Shown one piece after another: positions 55,401 to 63,986 of a stretch of DNA of 64,000 nt. Made by a program: the position numbers and the translations under genes. The stretch is from an uncultured Christensenellaceae bacterium. Lineage in GTDB: Bacteria; Bacillota; Clostridia; Christensenellales; CAG-314. The stretch's first letter is position 1; each line of letters opens with the position of its first letter. Under the pieces are notes generated by a model that saw only the letters and a list, made by a program, of their open reading frames with translations, did not search any database and was not told where the DNA came from. Where the stretch lies: assembly GCA_910586905.1 (NCBI GenBank), contig CAJUIV010000004.1:14224-78223 (forward strand). The letters run 5' to 3'.

Positions 55401-56444
55401 ATGATATTATTACAGGATTTTACTCTAGAAGAACTTACGGAATATTTAACGGCAAATTACAACGTAAAGCCGTTCGTCGCCAAACAAGTTTACGGATGGC
55501 TGACTAAATCCGTGGATTTCGACGGTATGACGAATATTTCCAAAGATTTGCGCGAAAGCCTGAAACGTAAATGCGTAGCGGTTTCTTGCAAAATAATAAA
55601 GACGTTGTCTTCGGCAGACGGAACTCAAAAGTTTTTGTTCGAACTTTTTGACGGAAACGTAATCGAGGGAGTGTTGATGAAATACAAATACGGCAATACC
55701 TTGTGCGTTTCGAGTCAAGTCGGGTGCAGAATGGGTTGTAAATTCTGCGCCAGTACGCTGGAAAGTTTGAACCGTAATTTATCCGCAGGGGAAATTTTAG
55801 GGCAGGTGTCATCAGTTAACGCTTTGGAAAAAAGCGGGGAACGCTATGTTACAAATATAGTACTTATGGGCAGCGGCGAGCCGTTGGATAATTTTGATAA
55901 CGTAGTAAAGTTTTTACGTTTAGTAACGTCTAAAAACGGTTTAAACGTATCGGAACGCAACATTTCTCTGTCGACTTGCGGAATAGCGCCTAAAATGCGC
56001 GAACTGGCGGATTTGGGATTCTCCGTGAATTTAACTATCAGTTTACATAACGCCGATAGCGAACAACGCAAGCAAATTATGCCGATTACCAACGCTTTTT
56101 CCGTAGAGGAAGTAATTTCCGCTTGCAGATATTATTTTGAAAAAACGGGCAGACGTATCATAGCGGAGTATACTTTGATTGACGGACAAAACGATTCTTA
56201 TTCGCACGCTTTGAAATTGGCTTCGCATTTAAGGGGGATTTCTGCTCACGTAAATATTATAGCCCTTAATCCCGTAAAAGAAACGGGGCTAAAAGGAACA
56301 GGCGAAAACAATTTGAAGAAATTTATTAAATATTTAGATAAACTTGGAATATCGGCTACAAGACGCAGAACGATGGGACAAGATATCGAAGGCGCTTGCG
56401 GACAGCTTCGCAGAAGATATTTGGAAGGTTCGTATGAAAAGTAA
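55401..56444 (+). CDS. rlmN: Dual-specificity rRNA/tRNA methyltransferase RlmN
   Basis: Radical SAM enzyme that makes m2A2503 in 23S rRNA and m2A37 in tRNA. 347 residues. CRMGCKFCAST is the cluster motif (about 110-120), MGSGEPLDN and STCGIAP follow, and the methyl-carrying Cys is in EGACGQLRRR near the end. ATG 55401 has GGAG 8 bases upstream. It overlaps rsgA by 11 bases. Confidence 0.96.
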   Translation: MILLQDFTLEELTEYLTANYNVKPFVAKQVYGWLTKSVDFDGMTNISKDLRESLKRKCVAVSCKIIKTLSSADGTQKFLFELFDGNVIEGVLMKYKYGNTLCVSSQVGCRMGCKFCASTLESLNRNLSAGEILGQVSSVNALEKSGERYVTNIVLMGSGEPLDNFDNVVKFLRLVTSKNGLNVSERNISLSTCGIAPKMRELADLGFSVNLTISLHNADSEQRKQIMPITNAFSVEEVISACRYYFEKTGRRIIAEYTLIDGQNDSYSHALKLASHLRGISAHVNIIALNPVKETGLKGTGENNLKKFIKYLDKLGISATRRRTMGQDIEGACGQLRRRYLEGSYEK

Positions 56445-57312
56445 AAAAGGAGTCGTAATCAAATCAGTCGGCGGCGTGTTTACTGTTGCGGACGAAAACG
56501 ACGTTAATTACGTTTGCTTTTCGCCGAAAAAGTTTAGGTATAACCAAAGCGACGTAATAGTCGGCGACGCAGTAACTTTTGAAGAAATAAAACGAGGCAA
56601 AGGCGTTATTTGCGACGTTCTACCGCGAAAGAACAAGCTTTCTCGCCCCGAAATAGCCAACGTTGACGTTTGCTTCATAGTATTGGCTTGCGAACCGGAA
56701 CCCGATTTTTATTTGGCGGATAAAGTACTTATAAACTGTTTTCAGCAGAAAATCGAGCCTGTTATAGTGGTCAATAAATCGGATTTATCGTCCAATCTTT
56801 TACAAATAGCTAGGCAAAACTACGAAAGCGTAACTGACGTTATATGCGTATCCGCTTTCGACGAAACCGTAAAATTTTTGCGCGATTATTTAAATGACGG
56901 CAAAGTGGCTTGCTTCGCGGGACAGTCGGCTGTCGGCAAAACGTCGCTGCTTAACGCTTTAATTCCCGATTTCGGGGGAAAAGTAGGCAATCTGTCCGAC
57001 AAAACGGGCAGAGGTACGCATACTACGCGGCAAATAACTCTGCGTAAACTTTCCGAAGGCTATTTGGCGGATACGTGCGGATTTTCTTTATGCGATTTGA
57101 CAGATATCGATTCGTCGGATTTAAGGCTTTATTTAGACGATTTCGTAACACTTTCAAGCGCCTGTAAGTTTTCTTCCTGTACTCATACCGTAGAACCTGA
57201 TTGCGCGGTACGAAACGCATATAATAACGGCACAATTTTCAAAGAAAGATACGAGCGTTACGTTGAGGAGTATAACGAACTTGTCGAACGAGAAAGTTTG
57301 CGGTATAGGTGA
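56434..57312 (+). CDS. rsgA: Ribosome biogenesis GTPase RsgA
   Basis: Circularly permuted GTPase that matures the 30S subunit. An OB domain opens (KGVVIKSVGGVFTV), then motifs in permuted order: VVNKSDL (G4), GQSAVGKTSLLNAL (G1), DTCGF (G3; usually DTPGF), and a zinc motif SCTHTVEPDCAV. 292 residues. ATG 56434 with GGAAGG upstream is used. In Bacillus prpC and prkC lie between rlmN and rsgA; here they are absent. Confidence 0.95.
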   Translation: MKSKKGVVIKSVGGVFTVADENDVNYVCFSPKKFRYNQSDVIVGDAVTFEEIKRGKGVICDVLPRKNKLSRPEIANVDVCFIVLACEPEPDFYLADKVLINCFQQKIEPVIVVNKSDLSSNLLQIARQNYESVTDVICVSAFDETVKFLRDYLNDGKVACFAGQSAVGKTSLLNALIPDFGGKVGNLSDKTGRGTHTTRQITLRKLSEGYLADTCGFSLCDLTDIDSSDLRLYLDDFVTLSSACKFSSCTHTVEPDCAVRNAYNNGTIFKERYERYVEEYNELVERESLRYR

Positions 57313-57436
57313 TGAATTTCCAAACGCTTGACTTTTTAAGTTAAGCTATGATATGTTTATAAAAAACTTTTCCTTAAGTTTTCGTTCATTCTGTCATTGG
57401 GCGAAAACGAGTGTTTTTTAACGGAGAAATCAAATT

Positions 57437-58078
57437 ATGAGAAAAATATTCGTAAGTCCGTCTATATTGTCCGCAGATTTTGCGCGTCTTGAAAAAGAGT
57501 GTAAGTCTTTGGAAAAGAGCGGAGCGGATTGGATTCATTGCGACATTATGGACGGCGAGTTCGTTCCCAATATGTCGTTCGGTATGCCGATTGTTAAAAG
57601 CATACGTAAATGCGTAGTTCTTCCTTTGGATGTGCATTTGATGATTGTTAATCCCGACAGATATATAGTTCGATTTGCCGAAGCGGGCGCCAATATAATA
57701 ACGTTTCATTTGGAGGCGACTCAAGACGTTAAGAAAACCGCCGAGCTTATCAGGTCGTGCGGTAAGAAAGTCGGTATATCGGTAAAACCCGGAACGGCAG
57801 TAGAAGAGCTTATCCCTTACAAAGGCTTGTTCGATATGATACTCGTTATGTCTGTCGAACCGGGATTCGGGGGACAAAGTTTTATCGAAAGCAGTTTAGA
57901 TAAGATAAAGCTTGCTCGCAAACTTTTCCCCGATACTCTAATAGAAGTTGACGGTGGAATCAACGCTCAAACCGCCAAATCCGTTATCAATGCGGGGGCC
58001 GACGTACTTGTAGCGGGAAATGCGGTAATGTTTGCGAAAAATCGAAAAGAAGCCATAGACGAATTGCGAAAAGTGTAA
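57437..58078 (+). CDS. rpe: Ribulose-phosphate 3-epimerase
   Basis: Pentose phosphate pathway; interconverts ribulose-5-P and xylulose-5-P. 213 residues of TIM barrel: PSILSADFARLEKE, HCDIMDGEFVPN, DVHLMIVNPDRY, MSVEPGFGGQSF, EVDGGINAQT. ACGGAG lies before the ATG. The gap after rsgA (124 bases) shows no gene. Confidence 0.97.
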   Translation: MRKIFVSPSILSADFARLEKECKSLEKSGADWIHCDIMDGEFVPNMSFGMPIVKSIRKCVVLPLDVHLMIVNPDRYIVRFAEAGANIITFHLEATQDVKKTAELIRSCGKKVGISVKPGTAVEELIPYKGLFDMILVMSVEPGFGGQSFIESSLDKIKLARKLFPDTLIEVDGGINAQTAKSVINAGADVLVAGNAVMFAKNRKEAIDELRKV

Positions 58079-58129
58079 CGTTTTGTAAAAATCAGTCATA
58101 TATTGTACAAAAAATATTTGGAGCGGTAT

Positions 58130-58222
58130 ATGAAAAACAAAATAGTATGTATCAAGTTACCCAACATAATAGGCGGTTTTTTGAAATTGATTTTAGGTAA
58201 ATTAGTTATAGGGAAAAAATAA
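58130..58222 (+). CDS. spoVM: SpoVM-like sporulation mini-protein
   Basis: 30 codons, below usual gene-finding limits. GGAGCGGTAT precedes the ATG. IKLPNIIGGFLKLILGK aligns with the amphipathic helix of Bacillus SpoVM (IKLPKFLGGIVRAMLG), including the Pro used for sensing membrane curvature. The position after rsgA-rpe and before rpmB-asp23-fakA matches the Bacillus locus. SpoVM anchors the spore-coat base layer on the forespore, so the lineage is likely spore-forming or derived from spore formers. Confidence 0.8.
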   Translation: MKNKIVCIKLPNIIGGFLKLILGKLVIGKK

Positions 58223-58256
58223 TAAACCCGTAATCCTAATACTACAGAGAGTATAT

Positions 58257-58284
58257 AAAAAGCGGCGCTTACGCGCCGCTTTTT
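58257..58284. terminator. Bidirectional terminator after spoVM
   Basis: AAAAAGCGGCGC-TTAC-GCGCCGCTTTTT. It separates the plus-strand cluster from the convergent PAP2 gene. Confidence 0.92.
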
Positions 58285-58289
58285 ACACA

Positions 58290-59534
58290 TTAAAGTATGG
58301 GTTTACCTTTTGTAAAAGAAATCAAAGCAATCATGCAAATCGTGAATAAGGCTATCCATACGCAACTTATAGCCGTTCCCGCAACGGATAGTTTTTCGCC
58401 GTCGAAATTATTTTTCAACGCTTTTTTTAATCCTATAGCGGATAATATCAGTCCCGCAAAACCGATAACGAAGGACAATGCGAATCCGACTATTCCTATA
58501 ATATTTTTTCTCGGCGCGTCTAAGGTTATCGTTGCCGTACTTTCGCTAATCGTTTCGTCGGATATATTTTGCATTTTTAGCCAACCGAGTTTTTTCCATA
58601 ATTTTTCCGTTTGCTTAAATAAAAGCGGATAAACGCCAATCATCAAAAAGGTAACTATAGCGTATCTTAATACGCGGAAAATGCTTTCGAACCAAAAATT
58701 GTCTTTATAAGAGGGGTAAATTGCTTTTATCGGCAGTTTTATTCCTTCGTTTAAACCTAGAAACAGCGCTCCTCCTATCAATACTCGCAAAACGATTCTC
58801 CACCAAACTTTTGTGTTTTCGAATTTTGTAACTTTTTCTTCGAATATAATTCCGCAAATAAAACCGATGAGCAAACCGTAGGCTGTAAAATAGTCGTCGG
58901 TAGTACAGTAGAAAAAGCCCGCGATGCCGATTAAGGCAAAACCGCCGTAAATAAAATATTTATTGGAAACGAATTTGTAAAGCGTTCGAACGAGGAATAC
59001 CATTCCTACGCCCAAAGCCAGACCGCATATAACGTCGGTAGGATAGTGCGCTCCAAGGTAAGTGCGGGAAAGTGCTACCAAAAGCGGAATAACAACTGAA
59101 ATTGAAATCAGCCATTTCATTTCCTTTTGTTTGTACGTTACGGTTGTTCCGATAAAAGTTGCGGACGAGCCGGAAGAGTGCCCCGAAGGAAAAGAGTAAC
59201 CTGATACGTCGCGGAAATTGTGTATTCCCGCTTCGCTGTCGAACGGGCGCGTTCTGCAAACTATATTTTTGATAAGCGGATTTACAAGTGTGGTTGATAT
59301 CATAATGAATCCGACTTGCTCTCCGCCTTTTTTATCAATTCCCCAATAGAGTAGACCGACGATTCCGACCAAAATCATTTCTTCGCCGAACATACTGATA
59401 AAATTCATCAAATGATATAAAAAGTAGTGAAAATATCCGTTTGTTCCTCCTAAACTTTGAAACCATATAATAAACGGATTTTCGAACGGCAGCGACCAGG
59501 TATTACCTATCGCCGCAGATATTGTATTTAACAT
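58290..59534 (-). CDS. PAP2-family phosphatase fused to DUF4190-like domain
   Basis: 414 residues. A PAP2 lipid phosphatase: KNIVCRTRPF, SFPSGHSSGSSATF and SRTYLGAHYPTDVICG carry the three phosphatase motifs with catalytic His residues. About ten TM helices in all. The last ~65 residues (NIIGIVGFALSFVIG ... GTAISCVWIAL) match the two-helix DUF4190 pattern, an unusual fusion. Start at 59534 has AGAGG upstream; the frame is open to 59591. Likely acts on undecaprenyl-PP or a similar lipid. Confidence 0.85.
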   Translation of the reverse strand: MLNTISAAIGNTWSLPFENPFIIWFQSLGGTNGYFHYFLYHLMNFISMFGEEMILVGIVGLLYWGIDKKGGEQVGFIMISTTLVNPLIKNIVCRTRPFDSEAGIHNFRDVSGYSFPSGHSSGSSATFIGTTVTYKQKEMKWLISISVVIPLLVALSRTYLGAHYPTDVICGLALGVGMVFLVRTLYKFVSNKYFIYGGFALIGIAGFFYCTTDDYFTAYGLLIGFICGIIFEEKVTKFENTKVWWRIVLRVLIGGALFLGLNEGIKLPIKAIYPSYKDNFWFESIFRVLRYAIVTFLMIGVYPLLFKQTEKLWKKLGWLKMQNISDETISESTATITLDAPRKNIIGIVGFALSFVIGFAGLILSAIGLKKALKNNFDGEKLSVAGTAISCVWIALFTICMIALISFTKGKPIL

Positions 59535-59556
59535 ATAAGCATACCTCTGTTTAAAT

Positions 59557-59585
59557 AGTTTATCATATTTAAAATTCAAATGCAA
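59557..59585 (-). promoter_or_regulatory. Promoter of the PAP2 gene
   Basis: On the minus strand TTGCAT (59585-59580), 17-base spacer, TAAACT (59562-59557). Confidence 0.55.
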
Positions 59586-59693
59586 TATCAAATATAAGGT
59601 TTACGCAGAAGAGCGGTTTTTGAAAGAATCCAAGTATAATTTATGTTGAACTGTAAATATACGTTCGACGAAAACCGCGTAAATTATAGATTT

Positions 59694-59725
59694 AACAAAA
59701 TAACCCCGACTTTGAGTCGGGGTTT
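59694..59725 (-). terminator. Terminator of rpmB
   Basis: AACCCCGACT-TTG-AGTCGGGGTT stem, followed on the minus strand by ATTTTGTTAAA. Confidence 0.85.
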
Positions 59726-59739
59726 GAACAACGATTAAA

Positions 59740-59925
59740 TCAGTTTTCTTTATTTGCTGTTCTGATGCAACGGGTGCAAACGTATTCCGTGGATTCTTTT
59801 CCGTTTATTTCCACTTTTACCTTTTGCAAGTTGGCGCTGTAGGTCTTGGGTGTTTTTCTGTTGGAGTGAGAAACTTTGTTACCTGACATTTTGCCTTTTC
59901 CACATATAGCGCATACTTTGGACAT
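59740..59925 (-). CDS. rpmB: 50S ribosomal protein bL28
   Basis: 61 residues. CAICGKGKMSGNKVSHSNRKT is the L28 start (key VSHSNRKT) and CTRCIRTA the end; the two CxxC pairs make it the zinc-binding C+ form. GGAGGTG precedes the ATG. It is on the minus strand while spoVM and asp23 are plus, as in Bacillus. Confidence 0.98.
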   Translation of the reverse strand: MSKVCAICGKGKMSGNKVSHSNRKTPKTYSANLQKVKVEINGKESTEYVCTRCIRTANKEN

Positions 59926-59976
59926 GATTACACCTCCGTGTAAGTAGAATAATTTTGCTAAAAATAATGCTATACT

Positions 59977-60005
59977 ATATTAGCATTTTTTATTTGTTTT
60001 GGCAA
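59977..60005 (-). promoter_or_regulatory. rpmB promoter
   Basis: On the minus strand TTGCCA (60005-60000), 17-base spacer, TAATAT (59982-59977). Confidence 0.55.
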
Positions 60006-60084
60006 GTAAATAGTATAAAAAAAATAAATAATGTATTTTTATAGTCTTTATTTTAGTTTTATTGTTAATTTAGTGTAAATTTGC

Positions 60085-60113
60085 TTGTTAAAAAGTATAT
60101 TTTGCGGTAAAAT
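60085..60113 (+). promoter_or_regulatory. Promoter for asp23-fakA
   Basis: TTGTTA (60085-60090), 17-base spacer, TAAAAT (60108-60113). Confidence 0.65.
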
Positions 60114-60145
60114 TAGAGTAAATATAGTATTGGAGGAAAATCGAA

Positions 60146-60496
60146 ATGGCATTGCGTACAAAAAATTCGTACGGAGCAATTACCGTGTCCGACGACGTTA
60201 TCGCGTCTTTAGCGGGACACTTCGCCACCGAGTGTTACGGCGTAGTCGAAGTAGTGCCTTTTAGTTTTTCCGATTCGGTTACGGACATCTTCAAGCGTAA
60301 CGGCAAAAGCCGCGGAGTACGGATTGCAACCAAAGGCGACAGAATTTTCGTCGATTTATTTGTTAAAATTAAATATGGTCTTCCCGTTTCGGCAGTTTCG
60401 TCCAGCTTGAAAAAAACCGTAAAATACGGCTTAGAGCATTTTACCGGTATGATTGTCGATTCTATCGACGTTCACGTCGTCGGCGTTAAGCTGTAA
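60146..60496 (+). CDS. Asp23/YloU-family envelope stress protein
   Basis: 116 residues. GAITVSDDVIASLAGHFATECYGVV is the family start (key ITVSDDVIASLAG), followed by VFVDLFVKIKYG-type strands and TVKYGLEHFTGM. These membrane-associated proteins affect wall stress and, through the neighbour FakA, fatty acid use. GGAGG lies before the ATG. Confidence 0.94.
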   Translation: MALRTKNSYGAITVSDDVIASLAGHFATECYGVVEVVPFSFSDSVTDIFKRNGKSRGVRIATKGDRIFVDLFVKIKYGLPVSAVSSSLKKTVKYGLEHFTGMIVDSIDVHVVGVKL

Positions 60497-60537
60497 ACAT
60501 AATTTACTTTAGCGAAATCGAGAGGATATATATAATC

Positions 60538-62217
60538 ATGGCTTCTGCACATTCTAGCACTACGCATATTACCGCGTCCGTAATGAAACGTATGTTTATT
60601 GCAGGCGGTAAAATGCTGGAAGTAAACAAAGCGCAAGTTGATGCATTAAACGTTTTTCCCGTTCCGGACGGAGACACCGGAACTAATATGTCTTTGACGA
60701 TGATGTCGGCCGTCAAAGAAATAAATTCTTTAAACAGCACTTCGATGACGGAATTTTCCGATAAACTCGCCAAGGGCGCGTTGCGCGGAGCAAGAGGAAA
60801 CTCCGGCGTCATTTTATCGCAAATTTTAAAAGGTTTTTCCAACGTCATAGCGCAAAAGGAGGAGTGCGATGCTCGCACGTTTGCAAAAGGTCTTCGCGAG
60901 GGCGCCGAACTCGCTTACCGCGCAGTAAGTAAGCCTAAGGAAGGTACCATTTTGACGGTTATTCGCTCTATGGCGGAAGAATCTATCGATATGGCAAAAC
61001 GTACTACAAGTATTCAAAAACTTATGGAGGCGGTTTTGCAGAAAGGAGAAGAAACTTTGGCGCAGACTCCCGATATGTTGGAGGTGTTAAAACGCGCCGG
61101 AGTTGTCGATAGCGGCGGATTCGGGCTGATAACTTTGTTCAAGGGACTCATTATGGGTTATCTTGACCAAGAAATTACCGGCGCCGAAGAATACGGTGTT
61201 GCCGAAGTTACGAAACCTCAATCTATCGATTCTGCTTTTCCCGACGATAACGAGCTTGTCGTAGATTACGAAAGTTTAGGACAGTTGGATTTCGGATATT
61301 GTACCGAATTCTTTATAACTAACATTAAAAAGCGTACGACGGTAACGGATATCGACAAATTGCGCGAATATTTAAACGAAATCGGTAATTCCGTTATCTG
61401 CATAGGCGACTTATCTTTGGTAAAAGTTCACGTTCATACCAACAACCCGGGCAAAGCGCTATCAAAAGCTTTAACGTTAGGCGAACTCGATAAAGTCAAA
61501 ATCGAAAATATGATGGAACAGAACCGTCAGCTTCGCGCCCGTTACGAAGCGGAACGCAAGCCTATCGGATTGCTTGCAGTATGTTCGGGCGACGGATTTG
61601 CGGCTATATTTAAAGATTTACTTGTCGACCAAGTTATAGAAGGCGGTCAGACTATGAATCCGTCGGCGGAAGATATAGCATCCGCCGCGCGTAAGATCAA
61701 CGCTGAAAATATAATTATTTTACCAAACAACAAAAATATTATATTGTCCGCCGAACAATCGCGTACTTTAGTTCAAAATCGAAATATATTCGTACTTCAA
61801 ACCAAGGACATCCCGCAGGGGCTTGCCGCAGTGCTTAATTTCAGTCCGGACGCTTCTTTGTCCGAAAATTTGGAGAATATGACGACTGCTTTTGTCGGAA
61901 TAGACGCCGGTCAGGTTACGTATGCCGTGCGCGATACCGTTATAGATAATTTAAAAATCAAAAAAGGCGATATAATCGGTATAGATAAAGGTAGTATAGT
62001 TACATCAGGCAAAGATATCGAAAAAGTTACGACGGCTTTAATCGAAGGTATGCTTACCGAAGACAAAGAAGTGGTTACGCTTTACTACGGAGCGGATGTT
62101 CCCGAAGATAAAGCGGAGGCTTTTGTAGATAAATTGCAGGAAAAACATTCCGATATCGAATTTATACTTCATTACGGCGGACAGCCTTTATATTATTACG
62201 TATTGAGTGTAGAATAG
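60538..62217 (+). CDS. fakA: Fatty acid kinase subunit FakA-like (DAK2 + DegV-like)
   Basis: 559 residues. Residues 1 to about 205 are a DAK2 domain: NVFPVPDGDTGTNMSLTM binds nucleotide/metal, then GARGNSGVILSQILKG and SGGFGLITLFKGL. The C-terminal half is the YloV/DegV-like part with FCYG-type strands (DFGYCTEFFI, HVHTNNPGKALSKAL) and PNNKNIILSAEQS. FakA phosphorylates fatty acids bound to FakB. Start has GAGAGGATAT upstream. Confidence 0.94.
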   Translation: MASAHSSTTHITASVMKRMFIAGGKMLEVNKAQVDALNVFPVPDGDTGTNMSLTMMSAVKEINSLNSTSMTEFSDKLAKGALRGARGNSGVILSQILKGFSNVIAQKEECDARTFAKGLREGAELAYRAVSKPKEGTILTVIRSMAEESIDMAKRTTSIQKLMEAVLQKGEETLAQTPDMLEVLKRAGVVDSGGFGLITLFKGLIMGYLDQEITGAEEYGVAEVTKPQSIDSAFPDDNELVVDYESLGQLDFGYCTEFFITNIKKRTTVTDIDKLREYLNEIGNSVICIGDLSLVKVHVHTNNPGKALSKALTLGELDKVKIENMMEQNRQLRARYEAERKPIGLLAVCSGDGFAAIFKDLLVDQVIEGGQTMNPSAEDIASAARKINAENIIILPNNKNIILSAEQSRTLVQNRNIFVLQTKDIPQGLAAVLNFSPDASLSENLENMTTAFVGIDAGQVTYAVRDTVIDNLKIKKGDIIGIDKGSIVTSGKDIEKVTTALIEGMLTEDKEVVTLYYGADVPEDKAEAFVDKLQEKHSDIEFILHYGGQPLYYYVLSVE

Positions 62218-62230
62218 AAGAAATATTAGT

Positions 62231-62263
62231 GAAGACTGTAGAAAATTGTCTGCAGTCTTTTTA
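62231..62263 (+). terminator. Terminator after fakA
   Basis: GAAGACTGTAG-AAAATTGT-CTGCAGTCTTTTT, one G-U pair. The 62264-62563 stretch beyond shows no gene. Confidence 0.8.
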
Positions 62264-62563
62264 TTATTCATAAAAAAATCGGACGATAAAATTATCAGCC
62301 GATGTATTTGAATCAAAAATATATATCGATTTGATTTGCGAAGTCCTGTAAGTTAATACGGCTCCGTCGCCGTATTAAGCCGAAATTCCCGCTGTTTAAT
62401 ATTCTGGAGTCTGTGTAAACGTAAAATATATAAACCGGCATTATTTAAAATTGAATGAACCGTTATCAACTGCGCACTTTTGCTTATATTTAAATTCATT
62501 AAATTAGCCTGTTATAATATCGCTGTTTGACGTTTCGACTTCTGGGAGTTTTACTTTAATAAT

Positions 62564-63362
62564 TTATCCCAAATCGACTTGAATTCCTACTTGCCCTTCG
62601 GTGAATTTCGCGTCGTATGTCAACGATATGACGTAAGAATTTATACCGAGTATCTCGCACAATCGTCTTTTTGCGTAAATTCTAACGTGTATGCGCTTTG
62701 ATAGCTTGCGTCAGCGGATTTTTTTTTGACGAAATATTTTAGAACCGTATTTTCGCTGAAGTTAAACGAGTTGAGATTTTTATAGGTATCTTTTGGTAAA
62801 AACTTATTTACTCCTATAGTTTCATCGGATTTTTTAGTTCTGGTTTATTCTAATAACTTCTTGCTAGGTTACTAAAAGCGGTGTAAAAAATCGTTTCTCT
62901 TTTGTGTTCGATTTTCCTTTGACTAAAAGTCGATTTTTACGTGCCGCTTTTGAGCATATGTTCGAAATAAATGTCGCATTCGCCCTCTGTGTAATATACG
63001 CGTGCGCGTATTACGCCGTTGCCTACTTGATATAGAGAAACGGTGTGATTTTACTAACCGGCGTAAACATAAAAACAATTATTATCGTATTCGTATCCGA
63101 ATATGTATTTTACTTTATCGTTTTTATAGTTGAATTCTGCAGTAAATATTTCGGAAGTGTTTGTGTTGATAAAATAAAACTTGCCGGTATGCGTAAATTT
63201 GTTTTTTAGTCCGTTCGCGCAGAATTGCGGCATAGTTGTCGCTACGGAATTTTCGTGCGAACAGTCTATACTCGTTTGCGTTCCGTTAAATATCAATCTG
63301 TCTGTGTTAAATCCTTGCCAACAGGCGCCGTTGGGTGTTGCTTCGTGCGAATTATTATATAC
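62564..63362 (-). pseudogene. Decayed gene with several frameshifts
   Basis: On the minus strand four coding-like stretches lie in different frames: about 63362-63054 (NNSHEATPNGACWQGF, then FYFINTNTSEIFTAEFNY), 63040-62945 (VSLYQVGNGVIRARVYYTEG), about 62810-62650 (KDTYKNLNSFNFSENTVLKYF, DDCARYSV) and 62640-62564 (LTYDAKFTEGQVG). Together they read as one secreted-type protein broken by frameshifts and stops. No family is recognised. Confidence 0.6.
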
Positions 63363-63519
63363 TTAATTGTTAACTGTCCATATCCGTACCTAGTACCGTT
63401 GAACGTTTGTTATACTTGGCTTACCGCAGCGATACTAATCAAAAAAAGCTTTTATTATAAAAACGAAAACTATTTTTATTGACCGAGCATATATTTGTAG
63501 TAAAACTTTGATAAAACTG

Positions 63520-63548
63520 TTGATTTTTTTAATAGTTTTTGTTAAAAT
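63520..63548 (+). promoter_or_regulatory. tRNA-Cys promoter
   Basis: TTGATT (63520-63525), 17-base spacer, TAAAAT (63543-63548), 15 bases before the tRNA. Confidence 0.7.
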
Positions 63549-63563
63549 AGATTAGGTCGTTGT

Positions 63564-63637
63564 GGCACCATAGCCAAGTGGTAAGGCAGAGCTCTGCAAA
63601 AGCTTCACCCCCAGTCCGAATCTGGGTGGTGCCTCCA
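63564..63637 (+). tRNA. tRNA-Cys (GCA)
   Basis: Acceptor GGCACCA pairs with TGGTGCC; D arm AGCCAAGTGGTAAGGC; anticodon loop CTGCAAA gives GCA; T arm around CCGAATC; CCA is encoded. Confidence 0.97.
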
Positions 63638-63641
63638 AGCG

Positions 63642-63675
63642 AAGTGCAAAATTGCTTTTTTGCAATTTTGCACTT
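63642..63675. repeat. Inverted repeat between tRNA genes
   Basis: AAGTGCAAAATTGC (63642-63655) and GCAATTTTGCACTT (63662-63675), 14-bp perfect arms. No strong T-run follows, so it may be a weak terminator or processing site. The 63676-63769 stretch holds no gene. Confidence 0.8.
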
Positions 63676-63804
63676 TGTAACTTAATATGACGAAATATGA
63701 TTTTGCGGCGAAGTTCTTACCGGACGGACGAAATTTCGCTGTCCGTATCGATGTCGGTTTGACTGTTGATTGATAGTATTTCGCCTTAACTTAATATTTT
63801 ATTT

Positions 63805-63891
63805 GCCGATGTGGCGAAATAGGCAGACGCAAGGGACTTAAAATCCCTCGGAGTAACATCCGTGCCGGTTCGAGTCCGGCCATCGGCACCA
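63805..63891 (+). tRNA. tRNA-Leu (UAA)
   Basis: Acceptor GCCGATG pairs with CATCGGC; anticodon arm AGGGA-CTTAAAA-TCCCT gives UAA; a long variable arm (class II) follows; CCA is encoded. TTGATA/TAATAT (63770-63797) lie just before it and could be its own promoter. Confidence 0.97.
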
Positions 63892-63920
63892 GCAAAACAT
63901 ACGCGAAATGAGCGTACTCT

Positions 63921-63954
63921 AAAAAAAGAGCGGACGAACGTCCGCTCTTTTTTG
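63921..63954 (+). terminator. Terminator after tRNA-Leu
   Basis: AAAAAAGAGCGGACG-AA-CGTCCGCTCTTTTTT, perfect stem with T-run. Confidence 0.93.
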
Positions 63955-63963
63955 TCTCAAGAA

Positions 63964-63986
63964 AACCACCGGATAGTCCGGTGGTT
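63964..63986. repeat. AACCACC hairpin at the window edge
   Basis: AACCACCGGA-TAG-TCCGGTGGTT. It shares the AACCAC...GTGGTT ends with the palindrome at 11652. Such hairpins occur at IS200/IS605-type ends and in REP-like families, but the window ends too soon to tell. Confidence 0.7.

Noticed and set aside
63181..63482. Plus-strand ORFs in the right-hand gap
   Set aside because: They are antisense to the decayed minus-strand gene and lack start signals.
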